This document shows positions 35,440 to 46,619 of a stretch of 64,000 bases of DNA, one piece after another. Made by a program: the position numbers and the translations under genes. This stretch comes from Lumbricus rubellus. Its lineage: Eukaryota; Annelida; Clitellata; Crassiclitellata; Lumbricidae. The stretch's first letter is position 1; each line of letters starts with the position of its first letter. The stretch spans positions 30,991,316 through 31,055,315 of the forward strand of contig OX243820.1 in assembly GCA_945859605.1 (NCBI GenBank). Direction: 5' to 3'. Under the pieces are notes generated by a model, which was not told the origin of the DNA, made no database searches, and worked only from the letters and a program-made list of their open reading frames with translations.

Positions 35440-35607
35440 GGTTTGTCTCTCTGTCTGTCCGTTCACCTGTCCGCTCATCTGTCTGTCTGTATGTCCGTCT
35501 CTGTATTAGTGTGTGTCTGTCTGTCCGTCTGTGTGTCTGTGTGTGTTTGTGTGTCTGTCTATGTATCTGTCCGTCTGTCTGTCTGTCTGTGTGTCTGTCT
35601 GTCTGTG

Positions 35608-35639
<32 letters not shown>

Positions 35640-35640
35640 A
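35440..35640. repeat. (TGTC)n microsatellite
   Basis: About 200 bp of GTCTGTCT-type tetranucleotide repeat. Confidence 0.95.
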
Positions 35641-35814
35641 TGGTGTACGTACTCGACTGAACCTAGGCCCAGAATAGAGAGCTTCAGCCGTCTGCGATGC
35701 TTTCCTAAGCAGACGGCCCTAGGATAAAAATAGGTATTATGCATAGCCTGGTTCCACAGAACTACGAACATTCGTAATCTCTATACAAGAAGTTGTAATA
35801 ATCATGCTACTACA

Positions 35815-35845
35815 CTTACTGCTGCCACTACTACTACTGCTACTG

Positions 35846-35921
<76 letters not shown>

Positions 35922-35955
35922 AAATATATACTACTACTACTACTACTACTACTAC

Positions 35956-36044
<89 letters not shown>

Positions 36045-36145
36045 ATACTGCAACTACTGTTGCGGCTGGTGCTCCTGTTGGCAACACCACCACCACCACC
36101 ACCACCCTAACCATCGTCGTCGTCGTCATCATCATCATCATCATC
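35815..36145. repeat. (CTG)n-(CTA)n-(TAG)n-(CAC)n-(CGT/CAT)n compound array
   Basis: CTG triplets about 35847-35885, CTA triplets 35886-35955 (broken once by AAATATATA), then the switch ACTAGT at about 35955 into GTA/TAG triplets up to 36042, then CAC, CGT and CAT runs. The CTA and TAG blocks are reverse complements of each other, so the array can fold into a long hairpin. Confidence 0.95.
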
Positions 36146-36179
36146 AAAGCCGTAAATGTGTTAGCATCCGTGTCAGCGC

Positions 36180-37040
36180 CAGAAGCAACAGCAGTGTCAT
36201 CAACAACGTATAATCACAAATGCCATCGATATAATCAGCAGCAGCAGCAGCAGCATCAGCAGCAGCAGCATCAGGTGGTGTAGTATAGCCTACAGAGGCA
36301 ACCAGTGACAGCATCCGCAACCACATATCCGCAATCCATCATCAACCAAAGCAGCAGCAGCAGCAGCAACAGCAGCAGTGGTGGTGGTGGTGGTGGTAGT
36401 GGTGGTGGTGGCAGTGGTAGTGGTGGTAGGATGTGCGGTGATTGTCTGCAATGTATTCTACCAGGATCGACCTGATATCGATTACCAACAGCTTCATCTT
36501 CGGCCACAAACGGATGCTCTGCCGAGCCCGTCCCTTGAGGGGAAGAAGATGGAGGGGAAGGGGAGTATGGGAGGAGGACGAGGAGAAGGAAGGGAAGGAG
36601 GGAGAGGTGGAAGAGGAGGAGGAAGAAGAAGGCGAGGACGAGGAAGAGGACTAAGTGGAGAACGAGGTGGAGAAAGAAGAGAAGAAAGAGTAGCAGGAAG
36701 AGGAGGACGAGGAGGACGAAGACGAGAAGAAATAGGAATTCGGGAAGGAAGGAGAGGTGGAGGAGGTCGAGGAGGACGAGGAGGAAAAGAAGGAGGACAA
36801 AGAGGAGGAGAGGAAGAAGAAGTGGAGGACAAGGTGGAGAAAGAAGAGGAGGAAGACCAGAATGAGGGAGGGAAGGAAGAAGAGGTGGAGGACGAGGATG
36901 TGGAAGTTGAGGAGGAGGAAGAGGAGGACGACGAGGAGGAAGGGAAATCAAAGAGGACGATGAATATGAGAAGCTGGAGTAGAAGGAGCAGGAAGAGCAG
37001 GAAGAGGAAGAATAGGCGGTAGAGGAGGAGGTGGAGGAAT
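36180..37040. repeat. CAG/CAA, GTG triplets and purine-rich tract
   Basis: CAGCAG at 36238-36275 and 36350-36375, GTG triplets 36378-36428, then GGA/GAA/GAC purine-rich DNA at 36530-37050. A 214-codon ORF over it consists of Gly/Arg/Glu repeats without homology features. Confidence 0.85.
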
Positions 37041-37195
37041 AGGAGGAAGAGGAGGGCAGGGAGCCCGGTCATCTGGAAATAATTCGACGGGTTATCAGCA
37101 CCACACACACACACTTGGTCTGTACGCGCCTCGACTCATCACGTAGATCAATAGATCGACCCAGATGAAACTGCGTATACTATAGCATAGCAGTT

Positions 37196-37300
37196 GCTAC
37201 TGACTGACTGACTGACTGGCTGACTTACTCACTGCTGCATTGACTGGCTGATGATTGACTGACTGACCGACCGACCGACCGACCGACCGACTGACTGGCC
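37196..37300. repeat. (GACT)n / (GACC)n repeat
   Basis: Imperfect GACTGACT, then CCGACCGACCGACC. Confidence 0.8.
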
Positions 37301-37354
37301 TTCAGAAATCTATGTCCAGGAGCAGTATAAAGCTCGTTCTCCAAGCCTGGTTCT

Positions 37355-37532
37355 TAGTGCTAAAGCCTAAAAGTGCAAAAAAAGAAGTGCCCGGACGCCC
37401 CTTACCTTTCCAAAAGAAGTGCCAGGACGCCCCTTACATTGCAGGTGTGCTGGCCAAATAAGTGGCAGGACGGAATTTGAAAATAAGTACCAGGACGCCG
37501 TCCATGACCGTCCTGTCACACTTTAGGCCCTG
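37355..37532. mobile_element. hAT-type MITE, 178-bp family, copy A
   Basis: Begins TAGTGCTAAAG (first base changed from CAG) and ends CACTTTAGGCCCTG, flanked by an exact 8-bp duplication CTGGTTCT (37347-37354, 37533-37540). Interior blocks GTGCCAGGACGCCCC and GGCCAAATAAGTGGCAGG are shared with copies at 56233 and 58003. Confidence 0.85.
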
Positions 37533-37539
37533 CTGGTTC

Positions 37540-38430
37540 TATAGATTCTTCATCAATAATAGGAATTCCATGTATGACCACGGAAAGAACAATCATATGA
37601 CCTTTATGAATTATTGTTAGTCAAGAGAATAACATAATTATTATAACGGCTGCGAAAATCTCTCATCTCCTTCTCGAACAAACATTGACCGAACTCTTCA
37701 AGCTATCCTATCTAGATTCCAATCAGTTTCCATCACCCAACTACCACCATCACCGACAACCACCGTAGCACCACGCTGTCTCCTCGGCTTGACCTCCCCA
37801 GATTTTGACCTGGCATTGGAGCTCTGGCTATTGCGGACTTGATTTGATATAGCGCCGGTGAATAAGCTGATCTCCCTGACGTGGCTTTTGTGGGCGCTGA
37901 GAAATTCTCGAAGATTTACATTACATTACATTACATTACATGGCGCTTGCTTTAATTAACGAATGACAGATAGTAGCAGTCTGCTAGGACGAGGAGGTTC
38001 AAACACTTACTCTCGATGTTACAGGCCGAACACTCATCAATATGCCATCAATCACCCCCCCCCCAAGTGATCCATCTTCACGTGATGTGACTGGATCATG
38101 ATTAAGCATCATCGTCACATCGGCGAATGAAATTGATGGACCGAGAGTATGCTGGGATTTTAGGATAGCCTATTCATGCGCTGTGTGAATCGGTCAGTCG
38201 ACAGATGGGACTTTATTGCGACGATGAGAAACGGTTTCTAATTCCGCGTTTCCAAACAGACATGCATGTAGGCCTACATGTAGATTGTAGGGCCTAATAC
38301 CAGCGTATACAGATATAGGCCTATTTACACGGAGTAGTTATAATAGGCCTGTAATAATTTTCATGAGTTTTCAAAGCAGTGTAATGTGAGGCAGGGATTG
38401 TAGCTTGGGCCTAACATGATTAACTGGAAA
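37540..38430. other. Intergenic DNA
   Basis: Includes an (ACATT)n run at 37917-37941 and several TAGGCCTA palindromes. No gene or element recognised. Confidence 0.4.
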
Positions 38431-38890
38431 TCGCCATGGAATATATATATATATATAATTATATATTATATATATTGAATTTGACCTTTGCCTTTTGGCT
38501 TTTGCCCTTTCTCCAAAGCAGCTGGCATGAATGTTCCTGAACTGACGTCAGAAACCATAATATTACAAAAAGTTTAAAGTTTTACGGACCAGAGTCTTAA
38601 GGATATCAGAGGCAGTAAATACTGCGCAGCGCAGCAACTATTTAACGTGCATAAAACAATATACAAAAAGATTATTTTTACTCGATAAAAACAAGTCTTC
38701 TGTCTTCTGTCTTCTTCTTCTGCGCAGATAAAATTTTATTGTTTATCTTCGTTGATCTGCATGAAACAGCAAGCAAACTGTTTCCACAATTCACTGCATT
38801 TACTCGCTCGATGAAAGTTTGAGCTGAATATTCCCCCTTGCCTAATTATTCATCTGATGCACCGTGACTACAACTAGACACTACTATATA

Positions 38891-39907
38891 CAGGGTGGGC
38901 CAAAAGTATTTGTTCAACTTTGAAGGCCTATAACTTAGGCAGTTTAGCAAGTAAGTGTATGCTTAATCATGCCTTAATGCATCAAATTAAAGGTCGTTAT
39001 ATCAGCTATAAGTCCGACAAATTTCATTACGGTAGCTTGCACTACGCGCCATATAATTATTGTGTACCGCACCTACCTGTTTTATGACGTAAACAATAAT
39101 TTCATCATTGCGCCGTTAACAGAAGATGACAGGACTTTGATTCGAATTTTAAGATTGAAAAAAAATAAAATGCATATCAAACGATGAATGAATTTCCTGC
39201 TAGAAACTGGAGTGAAAACAATCTCAACCGATTAATTAGACAAATTGACGCGAGTACAAGTTCTAAACGTAAACCTGTTACTGGCCGTCCTCGTTCGGCA
39301 CGTACCGCTGACAACATCGCTCGTGTAGCTGAATTGATCTGTAGCCAAGAAGATAATCCAGGCACAAGCAAAAGTCATCCAACCCCATAACTGGCCGCCT
39401 AATAGCCCTGACTTAAACCCCGTCGATTACTCAATCTGGGGTGCTTTGCAACAACGGGTTTATCGGGAACGGATAGTAAACGTCGAGCATCTGAAGCGCG
39501 TCATCACTCGTTGCTGAACTGAGATCAGACAGGAACTCATCAATGGAGCCATAGATCAATGGGCACGTCGCATTCATGCAGTCATTCGAGCTTGTGGAAG
39601 ACACATTGAATATTTATTTGACTAAATAATTCTTGGATTTCTTAATTGCTATCAATAATGCAAACTTGCAAAGACTAATTTTCCAAGTATTGTGTTTTGC
39701 AAGATAGACGAATTAAAATCATTGTAAACTGATACATATTCAGTACAGTAGTTTTACGCAATTATTATTAAAGCTAAAAATGTAAATTTTTGACCAGTTG
39801 GAGCTGATATAACGACCTTTAATTTGATGCATTAAGCATACACTTACTTGCTAAACTGCCTAAGTTATAGGCCTTCAAATTTGAAAAAATACTTTTGGCC
39901 CACCCTG
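38891..39907. mobile_element. Tc1/mariner-type element with long inverted repeats and deleted transposase
   Basis: Ends CAGGGTGGGCCAAAAGTA and its complement, with TA at both flanks (38889-38890, 39908-39909). The inverted repeats are about 120 bp. Inside are two pieces of one transposase in plus orientation: an N-terminal part with a helix-turn-helix-like stretch (39184-39390), and a C-terminal part (about 39375-39625) with SPDLNPVDYSIWGALQQRV, the third catalytic Asp region. The middle, including the first two catalytic Asp, is missing. Confidence 0.85.
39184..39625 (+). pseudogene. Internally deleted Tc1/mariner-family transposase
   Basis: First piece: NEFPARNWSENNLNRLIRQI, then the GRPRSART linker between DNA-binding helices, typical of the family. 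Second piece, in another frame: NWPPNSPDLNPVDYSIWG, then an in-frame stop, and the C-terminal GRHIEYLFD. Missing centre, frameshift and stop: not functional. Confidence 0.8.
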
Positions 39908-40189
39908 TATATATATCCTATTCATGAATCAACTTGTCTGATTCACGCAGCTCCGTTATAACTGACTGACGAATCAGAGCGACTATCCGTTGCGCGCATG
40001 CGCAATAGTTGTTTTTCCCTTAAGATTCAACTTCGAGTCAACATTTTTGAGGGTATAAAGAAAGATTCAGAAGCAGCAGACGGTTGAGACGAAGAAGGTC
40101 TTGAAGTTAAAAGAGGTTGGACAAATGGATTTTTTTTGGGGGGGGGATACTGTTTACGGATTGAATGAATACTTTGGATATTCAACTGG

Positions 40190-40625
40190 ATGGGTGAGAG
40201 AGGTAGATGGATGGAGGTATAGATGGATGGATGGATGGATACATGGATAGATTAGTGGATAAATGGATGGTTTGATACTTGATAGATAGATGGATGTGTG
40301 GATGGATGGATGGATAGATAGATAGGTAGAGATAGATAGATTCTAAAGATAGATAGATGGATGGATGAATGTATGGATATATAGATGGATCGATGGATGA
40401 ATGGATGGATGTGTATAAATGAATGGATGGATAGTTGAATAGATGGATAAATGGGAAAATGGATAGATGGATAGATAAATATAGGATAGATGGGCAGCTG
40501 AATGGATGAATAGATGGATGAGTAATGAATGGATGGATATAATTATATGAATAGATTGGCAGCTTGTGGGATGGATGGATAGTTGAATGGGTAAATGGAT
40601 GGGTAAACGGATAGATAGATGAACT
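40190..40625. repeat. (GATG/GATA)n microsatellite
   Basis: About 430 bp of imperfect GGATGGATAGAT-type repeats. Confidence 0.95.
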
Positions 40626-40861
40626 GAAATATTTTTTCGTTGATTTGTTTTGAGCATCATTTTGCAGGAGAGGCAAAAACATAACATGGTAGTTGTTAGA
40701 TGCTTAGCGTCACCCTCCTCTCTTATCCAATCTTGAGACTGGCACTGCCAGAGATCGAACAGCGACGCGGTCTAGTTCTGAGTGACTAATTCCAAGTCTC
40801 TCGCGGTCTCATCAGTTTCTTTTCATATTTCTGGTGGAAGGGTGGAGGGGGGTCAAACGAA

Positions 40862-40962
40862 TATCCCTCACCCTCACCCTAACTTTCACCCTCACCTCCA
40901 CCCTCACCATCACCCTCACTTTCACCCTCACCCTCACCCTCACTTTCACCCTCACCCTCACT

Positions 40963-40993
<31 letters not shown>

Positions 40994-41075
40994 TCACCCT
41001 CACCCTCATTGTCTCACCCTCACTTTGACCCTCACCCTCTCCCTCACCCTCACTTTCCCCTTCACCCTCAACTAG
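40862..41075. repeat. (CCCTCA)n hexamer array
   Basis: CACCCTCACCCTCACTTTCA-type repeats; a TGAGGG hexamer close to the TTAGGG telomere unit, with regular CACTTT variants. Confidence 0.9.
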
Positions 41076-41339
41076 CCCGGTCCCTTCTTCCGTCTGGTAT
41101 CGGCCAGCCTGCAGGCTGCAGGAGGTCACTCTGTCACCGCATTAATTCATGAAGCGCCTTTATTGCTTGCGATATATACGAACGGAATTACGGTGCTTGC
41201 CTGCATGAAAGGCTAAACGTGAAATTGTTTACGGCACTCTCTTCTCATCAGGAGGGCAACTGCATGTGGCGCCAAAGTCTGCAGTGGATCTGTGCATCGT
41301 CCTCCCTCGGGCGCATCAAGGGACTTCAGTCGACAGTAC

Positions 41340-41430
41340 GCTACAACATATATATATACATATATAAAATTATATATATAATTATATATATATATATTTA
41401 TATATAAATATATAATTATATATATAGGCC
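41340..41430. repeat. AT dinucleotide tract
   Basis: ATATATA-type runs with TATATAATTATATA. Confidence 0.8.
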
Positions 41431-41829
41431 ATATATATTGGGATTATTGGCTGTAGGCTATAATAGGCTATAATATTATGTTGCATGCGCTTGTGTGTAC
41501 TACTGTGTATAATAATGACATTATACTATTTAATTAAGTATATAGGGGCCTACCTAACTCATATAAACGACATGCATGCGTGCATATATTCACACACACA
41601 CGCGCGCGCGCTCGCGCGCACGCGCACGCGCACCCGCACACACATACACATACACACACGAACACGCTCGCACACACACAGAGAATGAAGAAAGCATGCG
41701 TTGCAGGCACTTAATTATAATATTATGTATGCCATATAAACACAGCACAAAATGTTATATATGCATACATATACTGTATTATACACATGCTCCTATATGG
41801 GCATTAAAATATTCCGTCGTTGTGGCTAA

Positions 41830-42290
41830 TGTCAATGGACATTGTCCGCGGCGCCGCTGATATCTGGATGCTTACAGTGCTCTACGAGAAGAAGGCATAG
41901 GAAGGTATAACACGGCAGCGCTGCGGTCCGCTCAGCACTGCTGCTGCTGCGGCCGCCACAGCACGCGGTCCATCGTCCACCGCCGCTCGGCCGCCACCGC
42001 CGCCGCCGCCTCCTTCTTCCCTCAGAGGTCTCCCTGCAACAACAGCGCAGACGCAGCAGCGTATGTTCATGCACGCGCTACACTACACGTCCGCCGCCCT
42101 TCACGGAAGCGACGCCACCAAGCGGCCAGGAAGAATATCAGTGCTAGGCTGCTCGATAGAGGGCGAGAGGGAGCGGGAGAGATCGGTCGGTCGACCCTGA
42201 GGGAGCAAGCCTGGGTCGGCGGCGGCCGACGGATTTACGTCGCCCGGCGGGTCTTCTTCACTGGACATTACATACAACGAGCGTAGATCG
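41830..42290. promoter_or_regulatory. CpG-rich island-like segment
   Basis: Sharply higher CpG and GC than all around it (GGCGGCGGCCGACGG, GCCGCCACCGCCGCC). It may be a promoter or first exon of an unseen gene; the CLK gene downstream on the plus strand lacks its 5' exons. No convincing ORF: one of 80 codons on the minus strand is Arg/Gly-rich. Confidence 0.3.
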
Positions 42291-42339
42291 CGTCTATATC
42301 AGGGTGTGTATGCTGGCGTGTGTGCTTGCGTGTGTGCAT

Positions 42340-42590
42340 ATGTAGGTATTATGTGTGTGTGTATGCCTGTGTGTGTACTTGTGCGCGTGTGCGTGCGTGA
42401 ATGGGTTAATGTGTTTAGGACTGTAGGTGTGCGTGCATGCACGTGTGTGTAGCTGTGTGTTTTTGTGTGTGTGTGTTTGTGTGTGTGTTTGTGTGTGTGT
42501 GCGTGTGTTTGTTGCGTGCGTGCGTGCGCGCGCGTGCGTGTGTTTGTGTGTGTGTGCGTGTGCGCGCGTGTGTGCGTGTGTTGGATGCGA
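42340..42590. repeat. (GT)n microsatellite
   Basis: GTGTGT with GCGT variants over about 250 bp. Confidence 0.95.
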
Positions 42591-42893
42591 GGCGCATGCG
42601 AGTGCAGAGTGTAATGTTATTCGGAGGGATGATGATTGGATGTTGATTTGCAGCGATTGCAAGGGTTCTCGGACTTCAGTATCGGGTCATGCTCTGTGCT
42701 GCTCTGTGTTGAACTGGCGTCTATAATAATACACAGATTGTAAACACGCGGTCTGTGTTCTGCCGCTCGGCGTATTCGTATTTTTCATAATAATTAGTCC
42801 TTATATAAGAAAGGAAATCTCTTTTAAATATATTTTATACACACGCTTTTGTGTATCAACGTTTATCATAGGTAAGCCTATTATATTTGTTGG

Positions 42894-43172
42894 AGGCAGT
42901 AATAGTAATAATTTTCCTTTATTCAACAATCCGGTTGACAGACCGCAACCGGTTAATTACAGTGTAGGCCTACAACTATGCAGTTTAAACAATTTACAGG
43001 AACTCAGATTACAGAACACATAATTCTTAACTAACTAACCGAACAGACAGCCTGCAATATATGGCGCTAATAGCAGCCAACATAGCAAGTCCGCCCAACG
43101 GGGGCTCGAACTCGTTACCTCTTGCTCTCTATGCCAGCGTGTTATCAATTACTATACCGGACCCCCAGTGGT
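42894..43172 (-). mobile_element. tRNA-derived SINE, second family
   Basis: On the minus strand it begins TGGGGGTCCGGTATAGTAAT with an A-box-like segment, TTGATAACACGCTGG, and a B-box-like GAGTTCGAGCCCC. It then runs through CGGTTGCGGTCTGTCAACCG into an AT-rich end. A second copy is at 54425-54840. Confidence 0.7.
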
Positions 43173-43379
43173 GTACACACTCCAATGCAGTGGTGTAGCG
43201 ATGCGTTATGTTGCTTGTAGCCGGCGGGTCACCAGTGGCGGCGCTACGCCAGGGCATGGCAGGGCAAATGCCCTACCAAAAAAGCCTTTGCCCTGCCTGT
43301 TGCCCTGGTCGTTGCCCTGCCAGAATTTGTTCAGGCATATTGTTTCCTACTGTTCACGTCCGTCTGCTCTCTGGAATGA

Positions 43380-43705
43380 AAAATTAATTCAAGAAGGCAA
43401 TAGTTCTGGGATAGAAAAATTCTGGCATGGCAATAGTTCTAGCAGAGAGAGCAAAATTCTGGCAAGGCAAAAGTCCTGACAAGGAAAGCTTCTGGCAGGG
43501 CAAAAGCTCTGACTGCAAGGGAAAATTCAGTCAGGACAAACATTCTAATAAGGCAAAATTCTGGCAGACAAAAGTTCTGGAAGGCAAAAGATCCGGCAGG
43601 GCAATCTGGTAGGGCAAAATTCTGGCATGGCAAAAGTTCTGACCTAGCAAAAGTTCTGGCATGAATAATTCTAGCATCGAAAAAGTTCTGGCAGGGGCCG
43701 CAGAG
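43380..43705. repeat. GGCAAAAGTTCTGGCA tandem units in the hAT end
   Basis: About 15 degenerate units of 14-24 bp, each containing AAAGTTCTGGCA or AAAATTCTGGCA, including CAGGGCAAAAGCTCTGA variants. Confidence 0.75.
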
Positions 43706-43969
43706 CTTTGTCAACAACATTATTGAAATGTCGAAACAGCTTATTTCTACGAAGAGCTACCTGGTATTCCTCTGCGTCACCATGCAGATTATAAATTATT
43801 TTCGTGAATTGACAACGTCAGATCTTGATTGTGAAGTTTCAAATTAAAATTAGTGGAACAAAAAGTATGTAGCAGAACCATTTTACATTGCATTTCGCTA
43901 TAAATACAATGTATATTGCAATGCTCAGTGCACATGCAGAATATTCATGCGTTGTAAATGGTTTGGGTC

Positions 43970-44370
43970 CACTATTCCGAGGGTCCACTATTCCGAAGGT
44001 CCACTATTCCGAACCTTACACCTAACTCTAACTCTAGCCCTAAACCTAACCCTAAACCTAACCCTAACCCACCCCAACCCTAGCCCTGACCCAAACCCTA
44101 ACCCAAACCCTAACCCACCCTAACCCCAACCATATAACCCCAACCCTATAACCCCAACCCTATAACCCTAAACCTAGTCCTAACCCTAACTCACCCCAAC
44201 CCTAACCCACCACAACCCCAACCCTAACCCCAACCCACCATGACCTCAACCCTAACCCAACCATAACCCTAACACACCCTAACCCTAATCACCAAGGATA
44301 ACGAACAAAATATAGCGGATATTCGGAATAGTGGACCTTCGGAATAGTGGACCCTCTGAATAGCGGGCCG
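43970..44370. repeat. Telomere-like (CCCTAA)-type array inside inverted GGTCCACTATTCCGAA arms
   Basis: Left arm 43970-44015 has three GGTCCACTATTCCGA units. The core 44018-44292 is degenerate CCTAACCCTAACCC / CCCCAACCCTATAA. The right arm 44320-44370 has the complement TTCGGAATAGTGGACC repeated. The array is embedded in the hAT element. Confidence 0.85.
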
Positions 44371-44390
44371 TTACCGTTGTAAATAGCCTA

Positions 44391-44585
44391 CACTGTGTCC
44401 GGATAAAAAAGTATGCTGCATTTTAAACGCTTATAAATTTGACAAACTCATGAATATTTCTAATCGGTTTAGGATCTCGTGTATATATGGTCACTGGTGC
44501 TGTGTTTAAAAGTTCAGACAATCCTGAAAGTTTTTACCGAGTTATCACACTTTTTGTGTGTTCTACTTTTTATCCGAACACAGTG
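44391..44585. mobile_element. Mariner-type MITE, 195 bp
   Basis: CACTGTGTCCGGATAAAAAA and complementary TTTTTATCCGAACACAGTG ends, TA at both flanks (44389-44390, 44586-44587). No ORF. Confidence 0.8.
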
Positions 44586-44714
44586 TACATGGTCCAGTAA
44601 CTAACATAAACCCGGAATTTTCCCCCTCCAAAAACAGAAACCCCGACGAAAGCAAAAAATCCAGATCTAGTGGAAAACCCAGTTGTGGCCTCACTTTATG
44701 GCGAGCACGGTAGC

Positions 44715-44939
44715 CAGGGCCGGATTAAGAAATGTGGGGACCCTGTTCTGAAAATTTGTTGGGGATCTTCGGCTAAAAAAATTTATGACACTTTTTCAGT
44801 CGTTTGGTCAAAATTTCGGTAGAATATACCAATTGTTCCCTTTAAAAAAATCGCATGTGTGGGTCCCTAAAGTGTGGGGCCCTAAAAGTGTGGGCCTCTG
44901 TTCGGCCGAACATGTTGAACATGTCTTAATCCGGCCCTG
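44715..44939. mobile_element. hAT-type MITE, 225 bp
   Basis: CAGGGCCGGATTAAG and CTTAATCCGGCCCTG ends; flanks ACGGTAGC / ACGATGGC match at 6 of 8 positions, so the duplication is old. Contains GTGGGGACCCTGTTC and AAAAGTGTGGGCC blocks. Confidence 0.8.
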
Positions 44940-46019
44940 ACGATGGCGCCAAATTATAAGCTTGTGTAAGCCCGTGTACTACCGAGCACGCGATTCGACC
45001 TCTGCCCTGGTTACTTGTGTGACTGCCCTGGCTATGCCCTGCCTACAAAAATTGTCTGGCGCCGCCACTGCGGGTCACAGGTTCGAATTTATGCCTCAAA
45101 CCAGTGCTGAAACCACTGCGTTGCGACCCTGGACAAGCTGCTCAATCATAATTGTAGCAATGTAGCAAGCATTTATGGGCGTTCATATACATATGCTTTA
45201 TATATATATTCATATAAGCACATAATTATGTAATATTATATAATTTATAATAGCATATGATATGAATGAGTGTATATAATAGAGTCCAAATTCTATAGGG
45301 CCTACATTGAAAATTAATAATGTGTCTCGCAAGTACTTAATTGCATACACAATATTTATAACCTCGGCTGTGCTTGTAAATATGTAATATGTATACATGA
45401 TAGTATTAATAATGTAATCATACATGTGCATATAATTATAACTATAATTATCAATGAATATGTACACTGTACAGGTGGAATAAAAGACAATGGAGCAGCG
45501 CAATCCGTGTACATGTACCTCCTATGACAATCGCAGGGTTCGATCCTAAGAAGTGAGCACTGAGCAACGGCGACCCTGGCCAAGCAGGTATACAACTATA
45601 ATATACACAGCATATATACATATATTTACATGCGTGATTCTACTTCTATGCTCGTCATCTGTCAGTCTAAGCTGGTTCCATTGTTAGGTGGTTGATCGGT
45701 GATGCGCTGGTTTCCTGTCAGGGCATTGATCCCTTGTCTCCGTTCAAGACTAAGGGGAACGAATAAGAAATCCTTCTCCATTACTTCCCGACAGCGCATG
45801 CCGATGGTTGTGGTATTGATATGGTTGCAGGTTGCGTTGTTGATAAGGTTGCTTGGTTGCTTTATTTATGATAATGAGACTGCAGTGTTGCATCACTGAT
45901 AAGGTCAATGCTTAGGGCATTCATGGAATGGGGGTTATAATCATCGCTATATATTTACTATTACATTAAAAGGATCCTTGGTTATAATACTGTTAGGGTG
46001 ATATAGGGTTTGTTTGTAT

Positions 46020-46250
46020 GTTAGTTTGTATGTGCACTTGTTATAGCGCCCCTTCAAGCTCTCTCTCTCTACTCAGAGGCGCTCCCGAATGCAGAGCGGA
46101 CACTGCATCGGAGTTTCACGCCGAAGTGCTGAGCAATTGTGAGTGAAGGACTTGCCCAAGGTCCTTACGCGGCGAGGTGGATTCGAACCTCGAAGCTTCC
46201 GGCTCCAAGGCAATGACGCCACCACCACACCACCGCGCCCCACGAATTAT
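46020..46250 (-). mobile_element. tRNA-derived SINE, full length
   Basis: Minus-strand copy of the 17795-18035 SINE: head with GGTGTGGTGGTGGC, B box GGTTCGAATCC (46180-46190), body CAAGTCCTTCACTCACAATT, tail GAGCGCCTCTGAGTAGAG and GGGGCGCTATAACAAGTG. Confidence 0.8.
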
Positions 46251-46619
46251 ACGTATACTATACGGCACCTGACAAAATGAATGCTGCATCCATGATGGAA
46301 CTGATGGAGTCAATGAACATCTGAGCTGCTGCAGTTGCTGGCAATGCAGATGTGGATGCTGATAGATTTGATGCCATGATTCTGGTTGTTGTGATGGCAG
46401 GTCTTCGAGCATCTGCATCACATGACATCGATTAAAGACAAAGAAGTGGAAGCAGAGACAGAGAGTGATGAGAAGATGGTTGCAGACATCGCTGGAGAAC
46501 TGCATCTGTTCGTGTAACTGGAACAGCATCACCCAGCGACTCACAAAGGTCAGTGCTAGTTGCAAGGTCAATGTCAGACTTTCAGATTTCAAACCTATAT
46601 AGATATACTCAGAGCATGA

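Larger units (their letters stand above)
43233..45070. mobile_element. hAT-type element 1.84 kb, hosting other insertions
   Basis: Ends CAGTGGCGGCGC and GCGCCGCCACTG, with an exact 8-bp duplication CGGGTCAC at 43225-43232 and 45071-45078. The sub-terminal zone contains tandem GGCAAAAGTTCTGGCA-like units (43380-43700). Further inside are a telomere-like cassette, a mariner-type MITE and a hAT MITE. No transposase recognised. Confidence 0.85.
43180..45165 (+). mobile_element. tRNA-derived SINE, third family, split by a hAT element
   Basis: Left part 43180-43232 (GTGGTGTAGCGATGCGTTAT, A-box-like). Right part 45071-45165, with B-box-like AGGTTCGAATTTATGCC and the body CGACCCTGGACAAGCTGC. The two halves are separated by the element 43233-45070 with duplicated CGGGTCAC. 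A related fragment (CAGGGTTCGATCC, GGCGACCCTGGCCAAGC) lies at about 45523-45600. Confidence 0.65.

Noticed and set aside
36378..37022. 214-codon Gly/Arg/Glu ORF
   Set aside because: Made by GTG and GGA/GAA repeats. No splice context, no conserved motif, and equally long ORFs in other frames.
43427..43720. Overlapping ORFs on both strands rich in WQGKS / ALPEF
   Set aside because: Translations of the degenerate GGCAAAAGTTCTGGCA array in the hAT element.
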